34,591 nucleotides of DNA from Bacteroidales bacterium (GTDB lineage Bacteria; Bacteroidota; Bacteroidia; Bacteroidales; WCHB1-69). The stretch lies in NCBI GenBank assembly GCA_017994425.1, contig JAGOKS010000019.1, positions 1 to 34,591 of the forward strand, read 5' to 3'. Below the pieces are notes generated by a model. It made no database searches and was not told the origin of the DNA. It worked only from the letters and a program-made list of their open reading frames with translations. Below are positions 17,406 through 26,587 of this stretch, one piece after another (the stretch's first letter is position 1; the number at the start of each line of letters is the position of its first letter). The position numbers and the translations under genes were made by a program.

Positions 17406-17413
17406 TATATTTG
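17406..17413 (+). promoter_or_regulatory. -7 element for parE
   Basis: TATATTTG matches TAnnTTTG and lies 23 bp upstream of the ATG at 17437. The leader would be short. Confidence 0.5.
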
Positions 17414-17436
17414 CAACTTAATCTATAAGTTTATAA

Positions 17437-19272
17437 ATGGTATCATATACAGAGGATAATATTAAGACCCTGGAATGGTTTGAGCACATCCGACAGCGAC
17501 CGGGTATGTATATTGGGAAGTTAGGAGAAGGTTCTTCGCAAGACGACGGTATTTACGTTTTGGTGAAAGAAGTAATCGACAATTCTGTGGATGAGTTTAT
17601 GATGGGGGTTGGTAAAACGATAGAGATAACCATTAAAGAGAATCAAGTTACTATACGCGATTATGGCAGGGGCATCCCTTTAGAAAAAGTATGCGATTGC
17701 GTCTCTAAAATGAATACCGGAGGAAAGTACGATTCCGATGCTTTCCAAAAATCTATTGGCATGAATGGGGTCGGCTTAAAAGCGGTCAATGCATTATCAA
17801 AACATTTTCTGGTTACTTCTTATCGGGAAGCTAAATCAAAGACCATAGAATTTGCTTATGGACAAGTTGTTCAGGATAGCCCTATCGTTGAGGAAAAACA
17901 ATCAAACGGAACAAAAATTGTATTTGTTCCCGACACCGATATTTTTGGTAATTATAAATTTTATTCAGAATATATCGAAAAATCTTTGTGGAATTATGCG
18001 TATTTAAATCGAGGGTTGACCATTGTTTTCAATGGGCAGAAGTTTAACTCAAAGAACGGGTTGTTTGATTTATTAACGAATACGGTAAACGGGCAAGCTT
18101 TATATCCTGTCATTCATTTATACGAAAATGAATTTGAGTTAGCGTTTACACATTTGGAAAGAAGCAGTGGAGAAGAGTATTACACTTTTGTCAACGGGCA
18201 GCATACAATACATGGAGGGACACATCAGCAAGCGTTACGCGAAGCAGTGGTGAAAACCATACGCGATTTTTATAAAAAAGATTATGATGCAAGTGATATA
18301 CGTCAATCAATATGTGCCGCTTTGAGTATTCGTATACAAGAACCTATGTTTGAATCGCAAACAAAAACCAAACTAGGGTCAGAAAATATGAAAGATGGCG
18401 GACCAAGTGTGCGTTGGTATATCAATTCTATGGTTAGCAAACTATTGGACAATTACTTGCACATGAATCCCGAAACAGCCGAAACCTTACAAAGAAAAAT
18501 TCTGGATTCCGAAAAGGAACGTAAAGAAATTGCCAGCATAAAGAAAATCACCAAATCGAATGCGAAAAAAGTCAGTCTTGTCAATAAGAAGTTGAGAGAT
18601 TGTAATTATCATTTAAACGAAAAAAATGAAAGAGGATTAGAGACAACTTTATTTATTACCGAAGGAGATTCTGCCTCGGGGTCAATAACCAAATCGCGAA
18701 ATGCAGATGTGCAAGCTGTTTTTTCATTGCGAGGCAAACCTTTGAATACCTTTTCAAAAACTAAACGTATTGTTTACGAAAACGAAGAATTTAATCTTTT
18801 GCAAGCAGCATTAAATATTGAAGACGGTTTGGAAGGATTGCGATACAACAACATCATTATTGCAACCGATGCCGATGTTGATGGTATGCACATACGCTTA
18901 CTCTTACTCACTTTCTTCTTAAAATTCTTTCCGGAACTTATCAAAGCCGGACATGTGTATATATTACAAACACCTTTGTTTAGGGTGAGAAACAAGAAAG
19001 AAGTTGTTTATTGCTACAGCGAGGAAGAACGTTTGGATGCATTGCAAAAACTGGGAGTAAAATCAGAAATAACCCGCTTCAAGGGATTGGGTGAAATATC
19101 TCCGGATGAATTTAAATATTTTATTGGTCAAAATATACGGTTGGAGCCGGTAGTGTTGAATAAAGATACCAATATCAATAATTTATTATCCTATTATATG
19201 GGTGAAAACACCATGGATCGCCAACGATTTATTATTGAAAATTTACGAATAGAAGAAGATATTCCCGCATAA
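17437..19272 (+). CDS. parE: DNA topoisomerase IV subunit B (ParE type)
   Basis: ATPase subunit of a type IIA topoisomerase that decatenates and relaxes DNA with its partner ParC. The GHKL ATPase domain shows catalytic Glu45 and Asn49 (KEVIDNS), DYGRGIP (76-81) and the lid [14 protein letters not shown] (108-121). The transducer domain follows. The Toprim domain contains EGDSASG at 409-415 and DADVDG at 478-483. The length of 611 residues, the single glycine-lid form and the Bacteroidota-type N-terminus ([25 protein letters not shown]) fit ParE rather than GyrB, which is longer in this phylum. The parC partner is not adjacent; purC follows by 15 bp. Confidence 0.9.
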   Translation: MVSYTEDNIKTLEWFEHIRQRPGMYIGKLGEGSSQDDGIYVLVKEVIDNSVDEFMMGVGKTIEITIKENQVTIRDYGRGIPLEKVCDCVSKMNTGGKYDSDAFQKSIGMNGVGLKAVNALSKHFLVTSYREAKSKTIEFAYGQVVQDSPIVEEKQSNGTKIVFVPDTDIFGNYKFYSEYIEKSLWNYAYLNRGLTIVFNGQKFNSKNGLFDLLTNTVNGQALYPVIHLYENEFELAFTHLERSSGEEYYTFVNGQHTIHGGTHQQALREAVVKTIRDFYKKDYDASDIRQSICAALSIRIQEPMFESQTKTKLGSENMKDGGPSVRWYINSMVSKLLDNYLHMNPETAETLQRKILDSEKERKEIASIKKITKSNAKKVSLVNKKLRDCNYHLNEKNERGLETTLFITEGDSASGSITKSRNADVQAVFSLRGKPLNTFSKTKRIVYENEEFNLLQAALNIEDGLEGLRYNNIIIATDADVDGMHIRLLLLTFFLKFFPELIKAGHVYILQTPLFRVRNKKEVVYCYSEEERLDALQKLGVKSEITRFKGLGEISPDEFKYFIGQNIRLEPVVLNKDTNINNLLSYYMGENTMDRQRFIIENLRIEEDIPA

Positions 19273-19287
19273 TAATATAATTAGCTT

Positions 19288-20235
19288 ATGAATGTAATTA
19301 CTGCAACAACATTTAATTTACCCGGCACAACTGCTTTTTATAAGGGAAAGGTGAGGGATGTTTATACTATAGATAATGATTTGTTGGTGATGGTAGCCAC
19401 TGATAGAATTTCTGCTTTTGATGTAGTATTACCCAGGGCAATTCCCTACAAAGGGCAGGTGCTAAATCAAATCGCTTTGAAATTTTTAGATGCAACAAGA
19501 GACATTTGTCCGAATTGGAAAATTGCTTCTCCCGATCCTATGGTTACCATTGGTCATAAATGTGAAGCCTATCCGGTAGAAATGATTATTCGAGCCTATC
19601 TGTCAGGAAGTTCGTGGAGAACCTATCAAAGTGGGCAGCGTCATATTTGTGGCGTGCCGGTTCCTGATGGAATGAAAGAACATCAGCGTTTTGAAAAACC
19701 TATCATTTCTCCAACTACAAAAGCTGTTGAAGGTCACGACGAAGATATTACCAAAGAAGATATTTTAGCTCAAGGTTTGATTTCTCCGGAAGAGTATGCT
19801 ATATTAGAAGAGTATACTCTGAAACTCTTTCAAAGAGGTTCGGAAATAGCTTTGAAACAAGGGCTTATTTTAGTAGACACTAAATATGAATTTGGAAAAA
19901 AAAACGGAGTGATTTATTTAATAGATGAAATTCACACACCTGATTCTTCCCGTTATTTTTATCTAGATGGCTATCAAGAACGTTTTGAAAAAGGCGAACC
20001 ACAACGGCAATTATCCAAAGAATTTGTTCGTGAATGGTTGATGGAAAATGGATTTCAAGGAAAAGAAAACCAAACAATACCACTCATGACCGATGAAATC
20101 GTAGAAAATATTTCAAATCGATACATAGAATTATTTGAACATATTACCGGTGAAAAATTTCACAAATCAGATACTTCATTTATTCTTAAAAGAGTTGAGA
20201 ATAATATTTTAAGTTTTTTACGTCATAGGATTTAG
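19288..20235 (+). CDS. purC: Phosphoribosylaminoimidazole-succinocarboxamide synthase
   Basis: SAICAR synthetase condenses CAIR with aspartate, using ATP, in de novo purine synthesis in the cytoplasm. The 315-residue length is that of the longer Bacteroidota and eukaryote-like form. Signatures visible are the start [29 protein letters not shown], the family pattern [14 protein letters not shown] (about 95-108), and LVDTKYEFG in the ATP-grasp-like part. The ATG is 15 bp after parE, so the two are probably cotranscribed. A hairpin terminator follows the stop. Confidence 0.96.
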   Translation: MNVITATTFNLPGTTAFYKGKVRDVYTIDNDLLVMVATDRISAFDVVLPRAIPYKGQVLNQIALKFLDATRDICPNWKIASPDPMVTIGHKCEAYPVEMIIRAYLSGSSWRTYQSGQRHICGVPVPDGMKEHQRFEKPIISPTTKAVEGHDEDITKEDILAQGLISPEEYAILEEYTLKLFQRGSEIALKQGLILVDTKYEFGKKNGVIYLIDEIHTPDSSRYFYLDGYQERFEKGEPQRQLSKEFVREWLMENGFQGKENQTIPLMTDEIVENISNRYIELFEHITGEKFHKSDTSFILKRVENNILSFLRHRI

Positions 20236-20280
20236 GTTTAAATTTGTTTTCTAACCTAAAAAAATCAAAGATTTTTTTTT
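20231..20280 (+). terminator. Terminator after purC
   Basis: TTTAGGTT (20231-20238) pairs with AACCTAAA (20253-20260). A second hairpin made of an A-run, ATCAAAGAT and a T-run follows at once, ending in nine T residues. The first stem includes the purC stop region. Confidence 0.55.
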
Positions 20281-20350
20281 ACATTTATCTTATTTTACCT
20301 CTATTTTATTAAAAAGTAAAATACAAGGGAGGGTTTATTATTATTTGATG

Positions 20351-20358
20351 TACATTTG
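20351..20358 (+). promoter_or_regulatory. -7 element for the sprE/porW unit
   Basis: TACATTTG matches TAnnTTTG. The start codon at 20453 is 94 bp downstream, so the transcript has a long leader, which may matter because the start is TTG. Confidence 0.45.
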
Positions 20359-20452
20359 CAAAATAAAAGAAGAAATGCTTTTCATTAAAATAAAACAAAC
20401 GAAATTTCGTTTTAATAAAATAATTTATAAACCCATTAATTGATTTAATATA

Positions 20453-23110
20453 TTGTATTTTAGAATAAAAAACCATAGATTAGCAAAAGTATTTGTATTT
20501 GCGATAGTAATACTTCTGGGCGCTTGTTCTACCAAGAAAACGGCTTTTATCAACAGAGCATATCACGGTATCACTACCCGTTACAATATCTATTTTAATG
20601 GTCATGAAAGTTTTAAAGAGGCAGAAGCTTCTCTTAATAAAGAACTTCGTGATAATTACACAAATGTTTTACCTGTATTTGTCTATCCGGAAAAAACAGT
20701 GGCAATGACTTTTTCTCCGCAATGGGATAGAACGATAGAAAAATGTTCTAAAGCCATTACAAAACATTCTATTTTAGTCAAAGGTGAAGAGTTTTGCCGT
20801 CCGATAGACGATACGTATTTGTTGATGGGTAAAGCCTATTTTTATCGTCAGGATTATAGTGATGCCTTGCGTGTTTTCTCTTATATCATCAACACTCATC
20901 AAAATGGAAATGTATGGGCAGATGCATATACGTGGAAAGCAAAAACCAATTTACAATTAAACAGAATAGACGATGCAGAAGAAGGCTTAGAACAGATTCG
21001 TCAAACCATCATGCGTCATAAGAATAAAAAATTTAAACAACATTGGGAAGCTGTAATAGCCGATAAATTACTTCGGCAGAAAGAATACGAATTAGCAGCA
21101 ACACATCTGGCAGAATTAGAAAAGGCTAAATTTATTGAAAGAGATTTTAAAACCAGAGTATTGTTTATTTTAGGACAGATATATCAAAAGCTGGAACAGC
21201 CCGAATTAGCACAAAAAAAATATGAAAAGGTATTGAAACGGAATCCTACGTATGAGATGGAATTCAATGCTACTTTAAATATGTTGCTATGTGCTACTAA
21301 TGTAAAAAGAGAATCCGGTGCTACCTTAAAAAAAATGCTGAAGGATATTCGTAATGAAGAGTATAAAGATCAAATATTTTATGTGTTATCGAAAATAGAT
21401 TTTAAAAGAGAGGATACAATCGCTGCTATTCGTAATTTGGAGGCATCGGTTTTTTGGAGTATTAATAACCAATATCAAAAAACAGTTTCGGCATTAGAAT
21501 TAGCAGAGTATTTTTTTGAGCATTCTTTGTTTTTGGAATCAGAACAATATTACGATACGGTTTTATCGATTATTCCACCAAGTTTTCCGAATTTTGAAGA
21601 AATTCGTATCCGAGCGGGAGTCCTTAAAAATTTGGTTGAGAATTTAATGATAATAAAAACGCAAGACAGTTTGCAACGTATGGCGGGAATGTCGGCGGCA
21701 GACTTAGACCTCTATATAGATAAAATTATTGCCGATTATCAACAAAAAGAAGCTGACCGTATTGCCGATGAATCCGAAAAGACACAAATGATGGAAAATA
21801 CTTCGCGGTCAAATACAAGCAGTAGAAAAAGTTCTTGGGTGTTTTATAATACTACGCAAGCGAAGTTGGGAGAACAAGAATTCAAGCAAAAATGGGGCAG
21901 ACGTGTCTTGGAAGATAATTGGTTTATCAGCGATAAAACCAGTATGATGTTCATGACAGAGAATATGACCGAAGAAATAGGGGATACTATGGCTGCTGCT
22001 GATGAAAAACCGGAGAAAGAATCATCTCAGGGTAGTAGAGTTAACGACCCTACTAGCAGACAGTATTATAAACAAGATATTCCTAAAAGCGAAAAAGATT
22101 TTTTGCAATCTAACGAGTTAATTGCGATAGCTCTGTACAATGCCGGTTTTATTTATTTCGATGATTTGAACGATAAAGAAAAAGCAGTACAGCAGTGGGA
22201 ATCTCTGCTATCGCGTTTTCCTAATCATAAATTGGAAGCTCCAACGGTTTTTCAATTATACAAATCATATACATTGTTAAATAATACGGAGAAAAGTGAG
22301 TATTATAAAAATGTAGTGCTCGGTAAATACCCCGACAGTGATTTTGCAAAAATTATTGAAAATCCTAATTATTATGCTGAAATAGAAGCCAAAAAGAAGG
22401 AATCTCAAACTTTTTACGCCAATCTATATGCATTGTTTGAAGAAAAAAAATATAATGAGGTAGTTAACGAAGCGGAAAAAGGCTTAGCATTATATTTAGA
22501 TCCCGATATCCGAAAAAACATGAGTTATTTGAAAGCGGTTTCTTTAGGGAAATTAAATGGTGATGAGGTATTTAAAAAAGAATTGCAGTCTGTGTTACAA
22601 ACCTATCCCGCAACAGATATCGATACACTGGCAAGTGGAGTGTTGGAGGCATTAAAACGTTTGGAGTTCGAAAAAAATAATACAAATCCGATAGCAGCTG
22701 ACTCCACTAATAAACTCAAAGCAGTAATAGATCCTTATGTGTATAAAGAGGCAAATTTTCACTTTATCATTATGGTTGCAGATATCAAAGAAATTAAAGT
22801 GGATAAATTAAGGTTATCAATTAGTAATTTTAATAAAGAATATTTCAGGATGGAGAAATTCGATATATCCAATTTTTATATCGATAATACGCAACAAATG
22901 ATTACCATTTCTCGTTTCGAAAACAAACAAAAAGCTATGGAATATTATTGGGCGATGAAAAACAATCAAACGCATTTAGATGAGTTAAACAAAGCAAAAA
23001 GAACAAAGATTTATGTTATTTCTGATGATAATTATACCATTTTCTTCAGGAATAAAGATAGACGAATGGAATACGATGATTTTTTTAATAAATATTATCT
23101 GGATAAATAA
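20453..23110 (+). CDS. Type IX secretion lipoprotein SprE/PorW, TPR-rich
   Basis: Homologue of SprE (gliding and T9SS protein of Flavobacterium) and PorW (Porphyromonas), an outer-membrane-associated lipoprotein needed for type IX secretion. A lipoprotein signal ends in LLGAC with Cys25. The family-typical opening after it is TKKTAFINRAYHGITTRYNIYFNG. Tetratricopeptide-like helical repeats fill most of residues 100-400 and 540-700. The length of 885 residues matches the family (about 870). The start is TTG: an in-frame TGA lies 12 bp upstream and there is no ATG before the signal peptide. It heads a run with bactofilin and AtpZ. It would support secretion of the T9SS-tailed proteins elsewhere in the window. 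Confidence 0.88.
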   Translation: MYFRIKNHRLAKVFVFAIVILLGACSTKKTAFINRAYHGITTRYNIYFNGHESFKEAEASLNKELRDNYTNVLPVFVYPEKTVAMTFSPQWDRTIEKCSKAITKHSILVKGEEFCRPIDDTYLLMGKAYFYRQDYSDALRVFSYIINTHQNGNVWADAYTWKAKTNLQLNRIDDAEEGLEQIRQTIMRHKNKKFKQHWEAVIADKLLRQKEYELAATHLAELEKAKFIERDFKTRVLFILGQIYQKLEQPELAQKKYEKVLKRNPTYEMEFNATLNMLLCATNVKRESGATLKKMLKDIRNEEYKDQIFYVLSKIDFKREDTIAAIRNLEASVFWSINNQYQKTVSALELAEYFFEHSLFLESEQYYDTVLSIIPPSFPNFEEIRIRAGVLKNLVENLMIIKTQDSLQRMAGMSAADLDLYIDKIIADYQQKEADRIADESEKTQMMENTSRSNTSSRKSSWVFYNTTQAKLGEQEFKQKWGRRVLEDNWFISDKTSMMFMTENMTEEIGDTMAAADEKPEKESSQGSRVNDPTSRQYYKQDIPKSEKDFLQSNELIAIALYNAGFIYFDDLNDKEKAVQQWESLLSRFPNHKLEAPTVFQLYKSYTLLNNTEKSEYYKNVVLGKYPDSDFAKIIENPNYYAEIEAKKKESQTFYANLYALFEEKKYNEVVNEAEKGLALYLDPDIRKNMSYLKAVSLGKLNGDEVFKKELQSVLQTYPATDIDTLASGVLEALKRLEFEKNNTNPIAADSTNKLKAVIDPYVYKEANFHFIIMVADIKEIKVDKLRLSISNFNKEYFRMEKFDISNFYIDNTQQMITISRFENKQKAMEYYWAMKNNQTHLDELNKAKRTKIYVISDDNYTIFFRNKDRRMEYDDFFNKYYLDK

Positions 23111-23127
23111 TTTTAAATGTGTAAATC

Positions 23128-23493
23128 ATGTCGAAAAGTATAGAAGTAGAAACTAAAGTGATTAATCTTATCGGAGCAGGTACAGAAATAAAGGGAGATA
23201 TTATTTCCAATGGCGATTTTCGTATTGATGGGGTGCTGACAGGTAATTTTAATTCAAAATTAAAATTGGTGATAGGTCAATCGGGGAAAGTTGATGGTAA
23301 TATTACTTGTAAAGATTGCGATGTATCGGGAATTGTAAAGGGAAATATTGAAACCTTTGAAACCTTGACATTGAAAGCCTCATCGAATACTATTGGCGAT
23401 TTAAAAGTAAAACGGCTTTGTATAGAACCGGATGCGGAATTTACCGGTAATTGTCAAATGAATAAAATGATTGATACCGAAGAATCCTTTTAA
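23128..23493 (+). CDS. Bactofilin (polymer-forming cytoskeletal protein)
   Basis: Small self-polymerising beta-helix protein, 121 residues. The repeated six-residue-rung pattern is evident from about residue 13 to 110: INLIGAGTEIKGDI, GDFRIDGVLTGNF, GQSGKVDGNITC, CDVSGIVKGNI and SNTIGDLKVKRL. Bactofilins form filaments at the membrane and can organise cell-wall enzymes or shape. The gene starts 17 bp after sprE/porW and 20 bp before atpZ, a common Bacteroidota arrangement. No membrane segment is present. Confidence 0.92.
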   Translation: MSKSIEVETKVINLIGAGTEIKGDIISNGDFRIDGVLTGNFNSKLKLVIGQSGKVDGNITCKDCDVSGIVKGNIETFETLTLKASSNTIGDLKVKRLCIEPDAEFTGNCQMNKMIDTEESF

Positions 23494-23513
23494 TTCATCG
23501 GCGACTTTCTTTT

Positions 23514-23744
23514 ATGGATAAGAAAAATAAGCTTCATGAATCAAGTTCCGACTATTTGAAATATACCGGACTGGCATTTCAAATGCTGGCAGTTATCTTA
23601 TTATTTGTCATTGGAGGGATTAAATTAGACGAATATTTGCATATGTCATTTCCTGTTTTTACAGTAGTGCTTTCGTTAACAGGGGTTATCCTCGGCACCT
23701 ATGTAGGAGTTAAAGATTTCTTGAAGAAAAAAACTAAAAAATGA
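23514..23744 (+). CDS. AtpZ/AtpI family protein
   Basis: A 76-residue membrane protein with two hydrophobic helices (about residues 18-36 and 45-66) and a lysine-rich C-terminus. The first helix starts TGLAFQMLAVILLF and the second ends GTYVGVKDFLKKK, the usual pattern of AtpZ/AtpI, which assist ATP synthase c-ring assembly and may carry magnesium. It lies 20 bp after bactofilin. The expected downstream F-type ATP synthase genes are absent from the window. Confidence 0.85.
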   Translation: MDKKNKLHESSSDYLKYTGLAFQMLAVILLFVIGGIKLDEYLHMSFPVFTVVLSLTGVILGTYVGVKDFLKKKTKK

Positions 23745-23765
23745 ATATCTTAGCAAAGGTTTTTA

Positions 23766-23773
23766 TACTTTTG
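23766..23773 (+). promoter_or_regulatory. -7 element between the AtpZ and four-helix membrane protein genes
   Basis: TACTTTTG fits TAnnTTTG and lies 22 bp upstream of the ATG at 23796. It implies that the four-helix membrane protein has its own promoter in addition to read-through. Confidence 0.45.
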
Positions 23774-23795
23774 CAAATCTAAATCATAGATAATA

Positions 23796-24254
23796 ATGTT
23801 AAAAAATATATATGTTAAGTATATTAAGAAATTGTTGATTTTCACAATTTTTATATTGGCAATTCAAACACTCTGTCAATATGTTTTTCCTCAAATCATA
23901 TCGTCTAATACCGTTTATTTGATTCTTTTATTTTTAATTTTCACCGCTATTTCTCATTATGTTATATTGCGTACCGATGTACAACGTATGGAGTTTAAGC
24001 CGGATGCCGGCAAAACAAAAGAAGAACAAATGAAAGCATTGATGGCGATTGAACGTAAATTCATAAGTCATTATATGCTGATAACAACGGTAAAACTTTT
24101 GTTGTTTCTCGCATTATTGCTGATTTATGCCTTGGTAAATAAAGAAGACATGATTCTTTTTTCGTTGAATTTCATGGTTTTGTACTTGCTATATAGTGTC
24201 TTTGAAATTATTTTCATAAAAAAGCCAATCAATAAAATAAAAACTAAAAAATAA
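23796..24254 (+). CDS. Four-helix membrane protein of the ATP synthase neighbourhood
   Basis: A 152-residue protein with four hydrophobic segments at about residues 10-30, 38-58, 92-113 and 120-142, and a basic C-terminus. In other Bacteroidota an unnamed membrane protein of this size sits between atpZ and atpB, and the position here is the same relative to atpZ; this is the main basis for the call. A role as an AtpI-like accessory is possible but not shown. The next gene is an aminotransferase instead of atpB. A promoter-like TACTTTTG directly upstream suggests independent expression. Confidence 0.7.
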   Translation: MLKNIYVKYIKKLLIFTIFILAIQTLCQYVFPQIISSNTVYLILLFLIFTAISHYVILRTDVQRMEFKPDAGKTKEEQMKALMAIERKFISHYMLITTVKLLLFLALLLIYALVNKEDMILFSLNFMVLYLLYSVFEIIFIKKPINKIKTKK

Positions 24255-24262
24255 TATATAAT

Positions 24263-25462
24263 ATGCCAAAAGTATCAAATAAAGGAATGTCGATGCCTGC
24301 TTCACCTATCCGTAAATTAGTACCCTATTCGGATGAAGCAAAAAAAAGAGGAGTGAAAGTATACCATTTAAATATCGGTCAACCGGATATTGAAACGCCC
24401 AAAGAAGCCATGATTGCCTTGCAAAATACAAAAATAGATGTATTAGCTTATTCTCATTCAGCGGGTATTTTGTCGTGTCGAAAAAAGGTAGTGGAATATT
24501 ATAAACGATGGAATATCGATATTACTACCGACGAAATTATTCTGACAGCCGGAGGCTCCGAAGCTATTTTATTTGCTTTCAACAGCTGTTTGGATCCCGG
24601 TGATGAAGTAATTATTCCGGAACCTTTTTATGCCAATTACAATGGATTTGCTATTTCAGCCGGAGTGAATGTAAAACCAATAGTATCGGTTATCGATAAT
24701 GGATTTGCCTTACCTCCCATTGAGGAATTTGAAAAGCTTATTACTCCGAAAACAAAAGCCATTATGATTTGTAATCCGAATAATCCGACCGGTTATTTGT
24801 ATTCCAAAGAAGAACTGCAAGCTTTAGCAAAAATTGTTAAGAAATACGATTTGTTTCTAATGTCTGATGAAGTCTACCGTGAATTTGTGTATGACGGCGA
24901 AGAAGTATATTCAGTGATGAATTTAAAAGAAATAGAGCAGAATATAATTTTATTGGATTCCGTTTCCAAAAGATATAGCGCTTGCGGAGCAAGAATAGGC
25001 ATGTTTATCACTAAAAATAAAGAAGTCTATAGCACTGCCATGAAATTTGCCCAAGCGAGATTAAGTCCCCCTTCTTTTGGTCAGATATTTACCGAAGCGG
25101 CTGTGGATACCCCTCAATCTTATTTTGATAAAGTTCAAAAAGAATATATAGCCAGACGCAATGTATTGGTGGAAGCTATAAATAAAATGGAAGGTTGCTT
25201 TTGTCCGAATCCCAAAGGGGCATTCTATGCAGTAGCACGTTTGCCGATTGACGATTCCGATAAGTTCTGCCAATGGTTATTGGAAGATTTTAATTATAAC
25301 GGTGAAACACTTATGTTGGCACCTGCTACCGGTTTTTATTCTGCAAAAGGAAAAGGAAAAGACGAAGTAAGGATAAGCTATTGTTTGAATGTCAATGATA
25401 TGAAAGCTTCTATGAAGTGTTTGGAAGAAGCCCTGAAAGTGTATCCCGGCAGAAAAAAATAA
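24263..25462 (+). CDS. Class I/II pyridoxal phosphate aminotransferase (aspartate aminotransferase type)
   Basis: A 399-residue fold type I transaminase of the AspC/AspB-like Igamma group, catalysing amino-group transfer between an amino acid (probably aspartate or an aromatic or branched substrate) and 2-oxoglutarate. Landmarks are NIGQPDIETP, the ring-stacking region GGSEAILFAF, NPNNPTG (about 172-178), SDEVYREF, the PLP Schiff-base Lys236 in SVSKRYSACGARIG, and the carboxylate-binding arginine in DEVRISYC near the C-terminus. The gene begins 8 bp after the four-helix membrane protein and ends with a strong terminator, so it is the last gene of that unit. The exact substrate is undetermined. 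Confidence 0.9.
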   Translation: MPKVSNKGMSMPASPIRKLVPYSDEAKKRGVKVYHLNIGQPDIETPKEAMIALQNTKIDVLAYSHSAGILSCRKKVVEYYKRWNIDITTDEIILTAGGSEAILFAFNSCLDPGDEVIIPEPFYANYNGFAISAGVNVKPIVSVIDNGFALPPIEEFEKLITPKTKAIMICNPNNPTGYLYSKEELQALAKIVKKYDLFLMSDEVYREFVYDGEEVYSVMNLKEIEQNIILLDSVSKRYSACGARIGMFITKNKEVYSTAMKFAQARLSPPSFGQIFTEAAVDTPQSYFDKVQKEYIARRNVLVEAINKMEGCFCPNPKGAFYAVARLPIDDSDKFCQWLLEDFNYNGETLMLAPATGFYSAKGKGKDEVRISYCLNVNDMKASMKCLEEALKVYPGRKK

Positions 25463-25499
25463 AGGTTTCTCCTAATAAGTATGTAAACTAATTTGTAAA

Positions 25500-25548
25500 A
25501 AAAAATAGTCCGAAATTTGAATATTCGGCTATTTTTTTTTCTTTTTTT
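25500..25548 (+). terminator. Rho-independent terminator after the aminotransferase gene
   Basis: The A-rich arm ending ATAGTCCGAA (to 25514) pairs with TTCGGCTAT (25524-25532) with one bulged base, loop ATTTGAATA, followed by a long T-run. It lies about 38 bp after the stop. Confidence 0.8.
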
Positions 25549-25581
25549 TTAATTAAACGGGTACTTTGTAAAAAAAAATAG

Positions 25582-25589
25582 TATATTTG
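25582..25589 (+). promoter_or_regulatory. -7 element for the lipoprotein/barrel pair
   Basis: TATATTTG fits TAnnTTTG, 41 bp upstream of the ATG at 25631. A TTTG at 25565-25568 is closer than the usual -33 spacing. Confidence 0.45.
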
Positions 25590-25630
25590 CAAAATATAAA
25601 TAAAATAAGTTTTAACTAAAAATTGAAAAA

Positions 25631-26563
25631 ATGAACAGAAAATTAGTTTTAATGATGGTGATTATCGCCACAGTATTTACTTCATGTAAGAAATATGAAG
25701 TTTCGGATCCTTTGGATTTATCTACACTCTCCACCGTTACTATTAAAGGCACCTTGTATGCCGACTTAAACCTTACGAATTCCGTTACTGAATTTGTACC
25801 CGAAGGGCTTCAAGTAACAGCTTCTATTCCTTATGCCGATTATGATGCAAATAATTTTTCCGGAGGGAATCATGTTGTTACTGCAACTATTGATAAGCAA
25901 GGTAGTTTCTCAATAGACATTCCTGTAGTATCTACCGGTGTGAATGTAAATCTTTCCTTTGAAAGTTTTTCATATAATGTTATCAAAGCTATCGGAGAAG
26001 ATACGTTACGCGAATTGACGCAATTTACCCTTCCCGTTAAAGCAGTTAATGGTTTAGGTAAAGGAAACTCTGCTGAAACGGTTAAATTAGCGGAAACTTA
26101 TGCTATAGAATCTACAGACCCGAATGGAAATACCTTTACCCCGGAAACAAAAATTAAATTCGGAGGCACGCTTACATATTTAAAAGAATATAAAAATTAT
26201 ACTGTTATTTCTCCTACTGACACTGTAACACGTGATACAAATATATATGCTTCTGTTCCTGCAGGTATTGTGTTAACGGTTTCTATACTATCGGTTGATG
26301 AACATGGAAGGCAATTTTCTCAAACAAAAACTGTTAAAACAACAACTTCAGGTAAATATGAGATAGAGGTGCCTATGGTTAAAAATGGCTATGCCGATAT
26401 TGCAGTGTATAGCAATGAAATTTGGCAGTATGAAAATCGTATACTTGGGAAAACCTATCTGTACAATTATGATTTAACTATTACCAAGAGACTATATTTT
26501 GTAAATTACACCAATCAGGATAATACGTATAGTCAGGGAACATTAGTGACGGAAGTAGAATAA
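25631..26563 (+). CDS. Surface or periplasmic lipoprotein with two related beta domains
   Basis: A 310-residue protein with a lipoprotein signal (IIATVFTSC, Cys at about residue 19). No known family is recognised. The mature part holds two similar halves: about 35-145 and about 175-300 each show GTL-x, then VP-G-x-x-T-x-SI, then TAT or KTV followed by G-x-[FY]-x-[IV]-x-[IV]P-V-x-x-x-[VG], the pattern of small beta-sandwich modules resembling carboxypeptidase regulatory-like folds. The gene is followed after 24 bp by an outer-membrane barrel gene and shares its promoter and terminator. A lipoprotein and barrel working together at the outer membrane is a reasonable inference. Confidence 0.7.
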   Translation: MNRKLVLMMVIIATVFTSCKKYEVSDPLDLSTLSTVTIKGTLYADLNLTNSVTEFVPEGLQVTASIPYADYDANNFSGGNHVVTATIDKQGSFSIDIPVVSTGVNVNLSFESFSYNVIKAIGEDTLRELTQFTLPVKAVNGLGKGNSAETVKLAETYAIESTDPNGNTFTPETKIKFGGTLTYLKEYKNYTVISPTDTVTRDTNIYASVPAGIVLTVSILSVDEHGRQFSQTKTVKTTTSGKYEIEVPMVKNGYADIAVYSNEIWQYENRILGKTYLYNYDLTITKRLYFVNYTNQDNTYSQGTLVTEVE

Positions 26564-26587
26564 TTAACTTTTAAAATCCAAATAATT

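Noticed and set aside
17437-19272. Calling the topoisomerase subunit GyrB
   Set aside because: The N-terminal sequence and 611-residue length fit Bacteroidota ParE better. A gyrA or parC neighbour would have helped but is absent.
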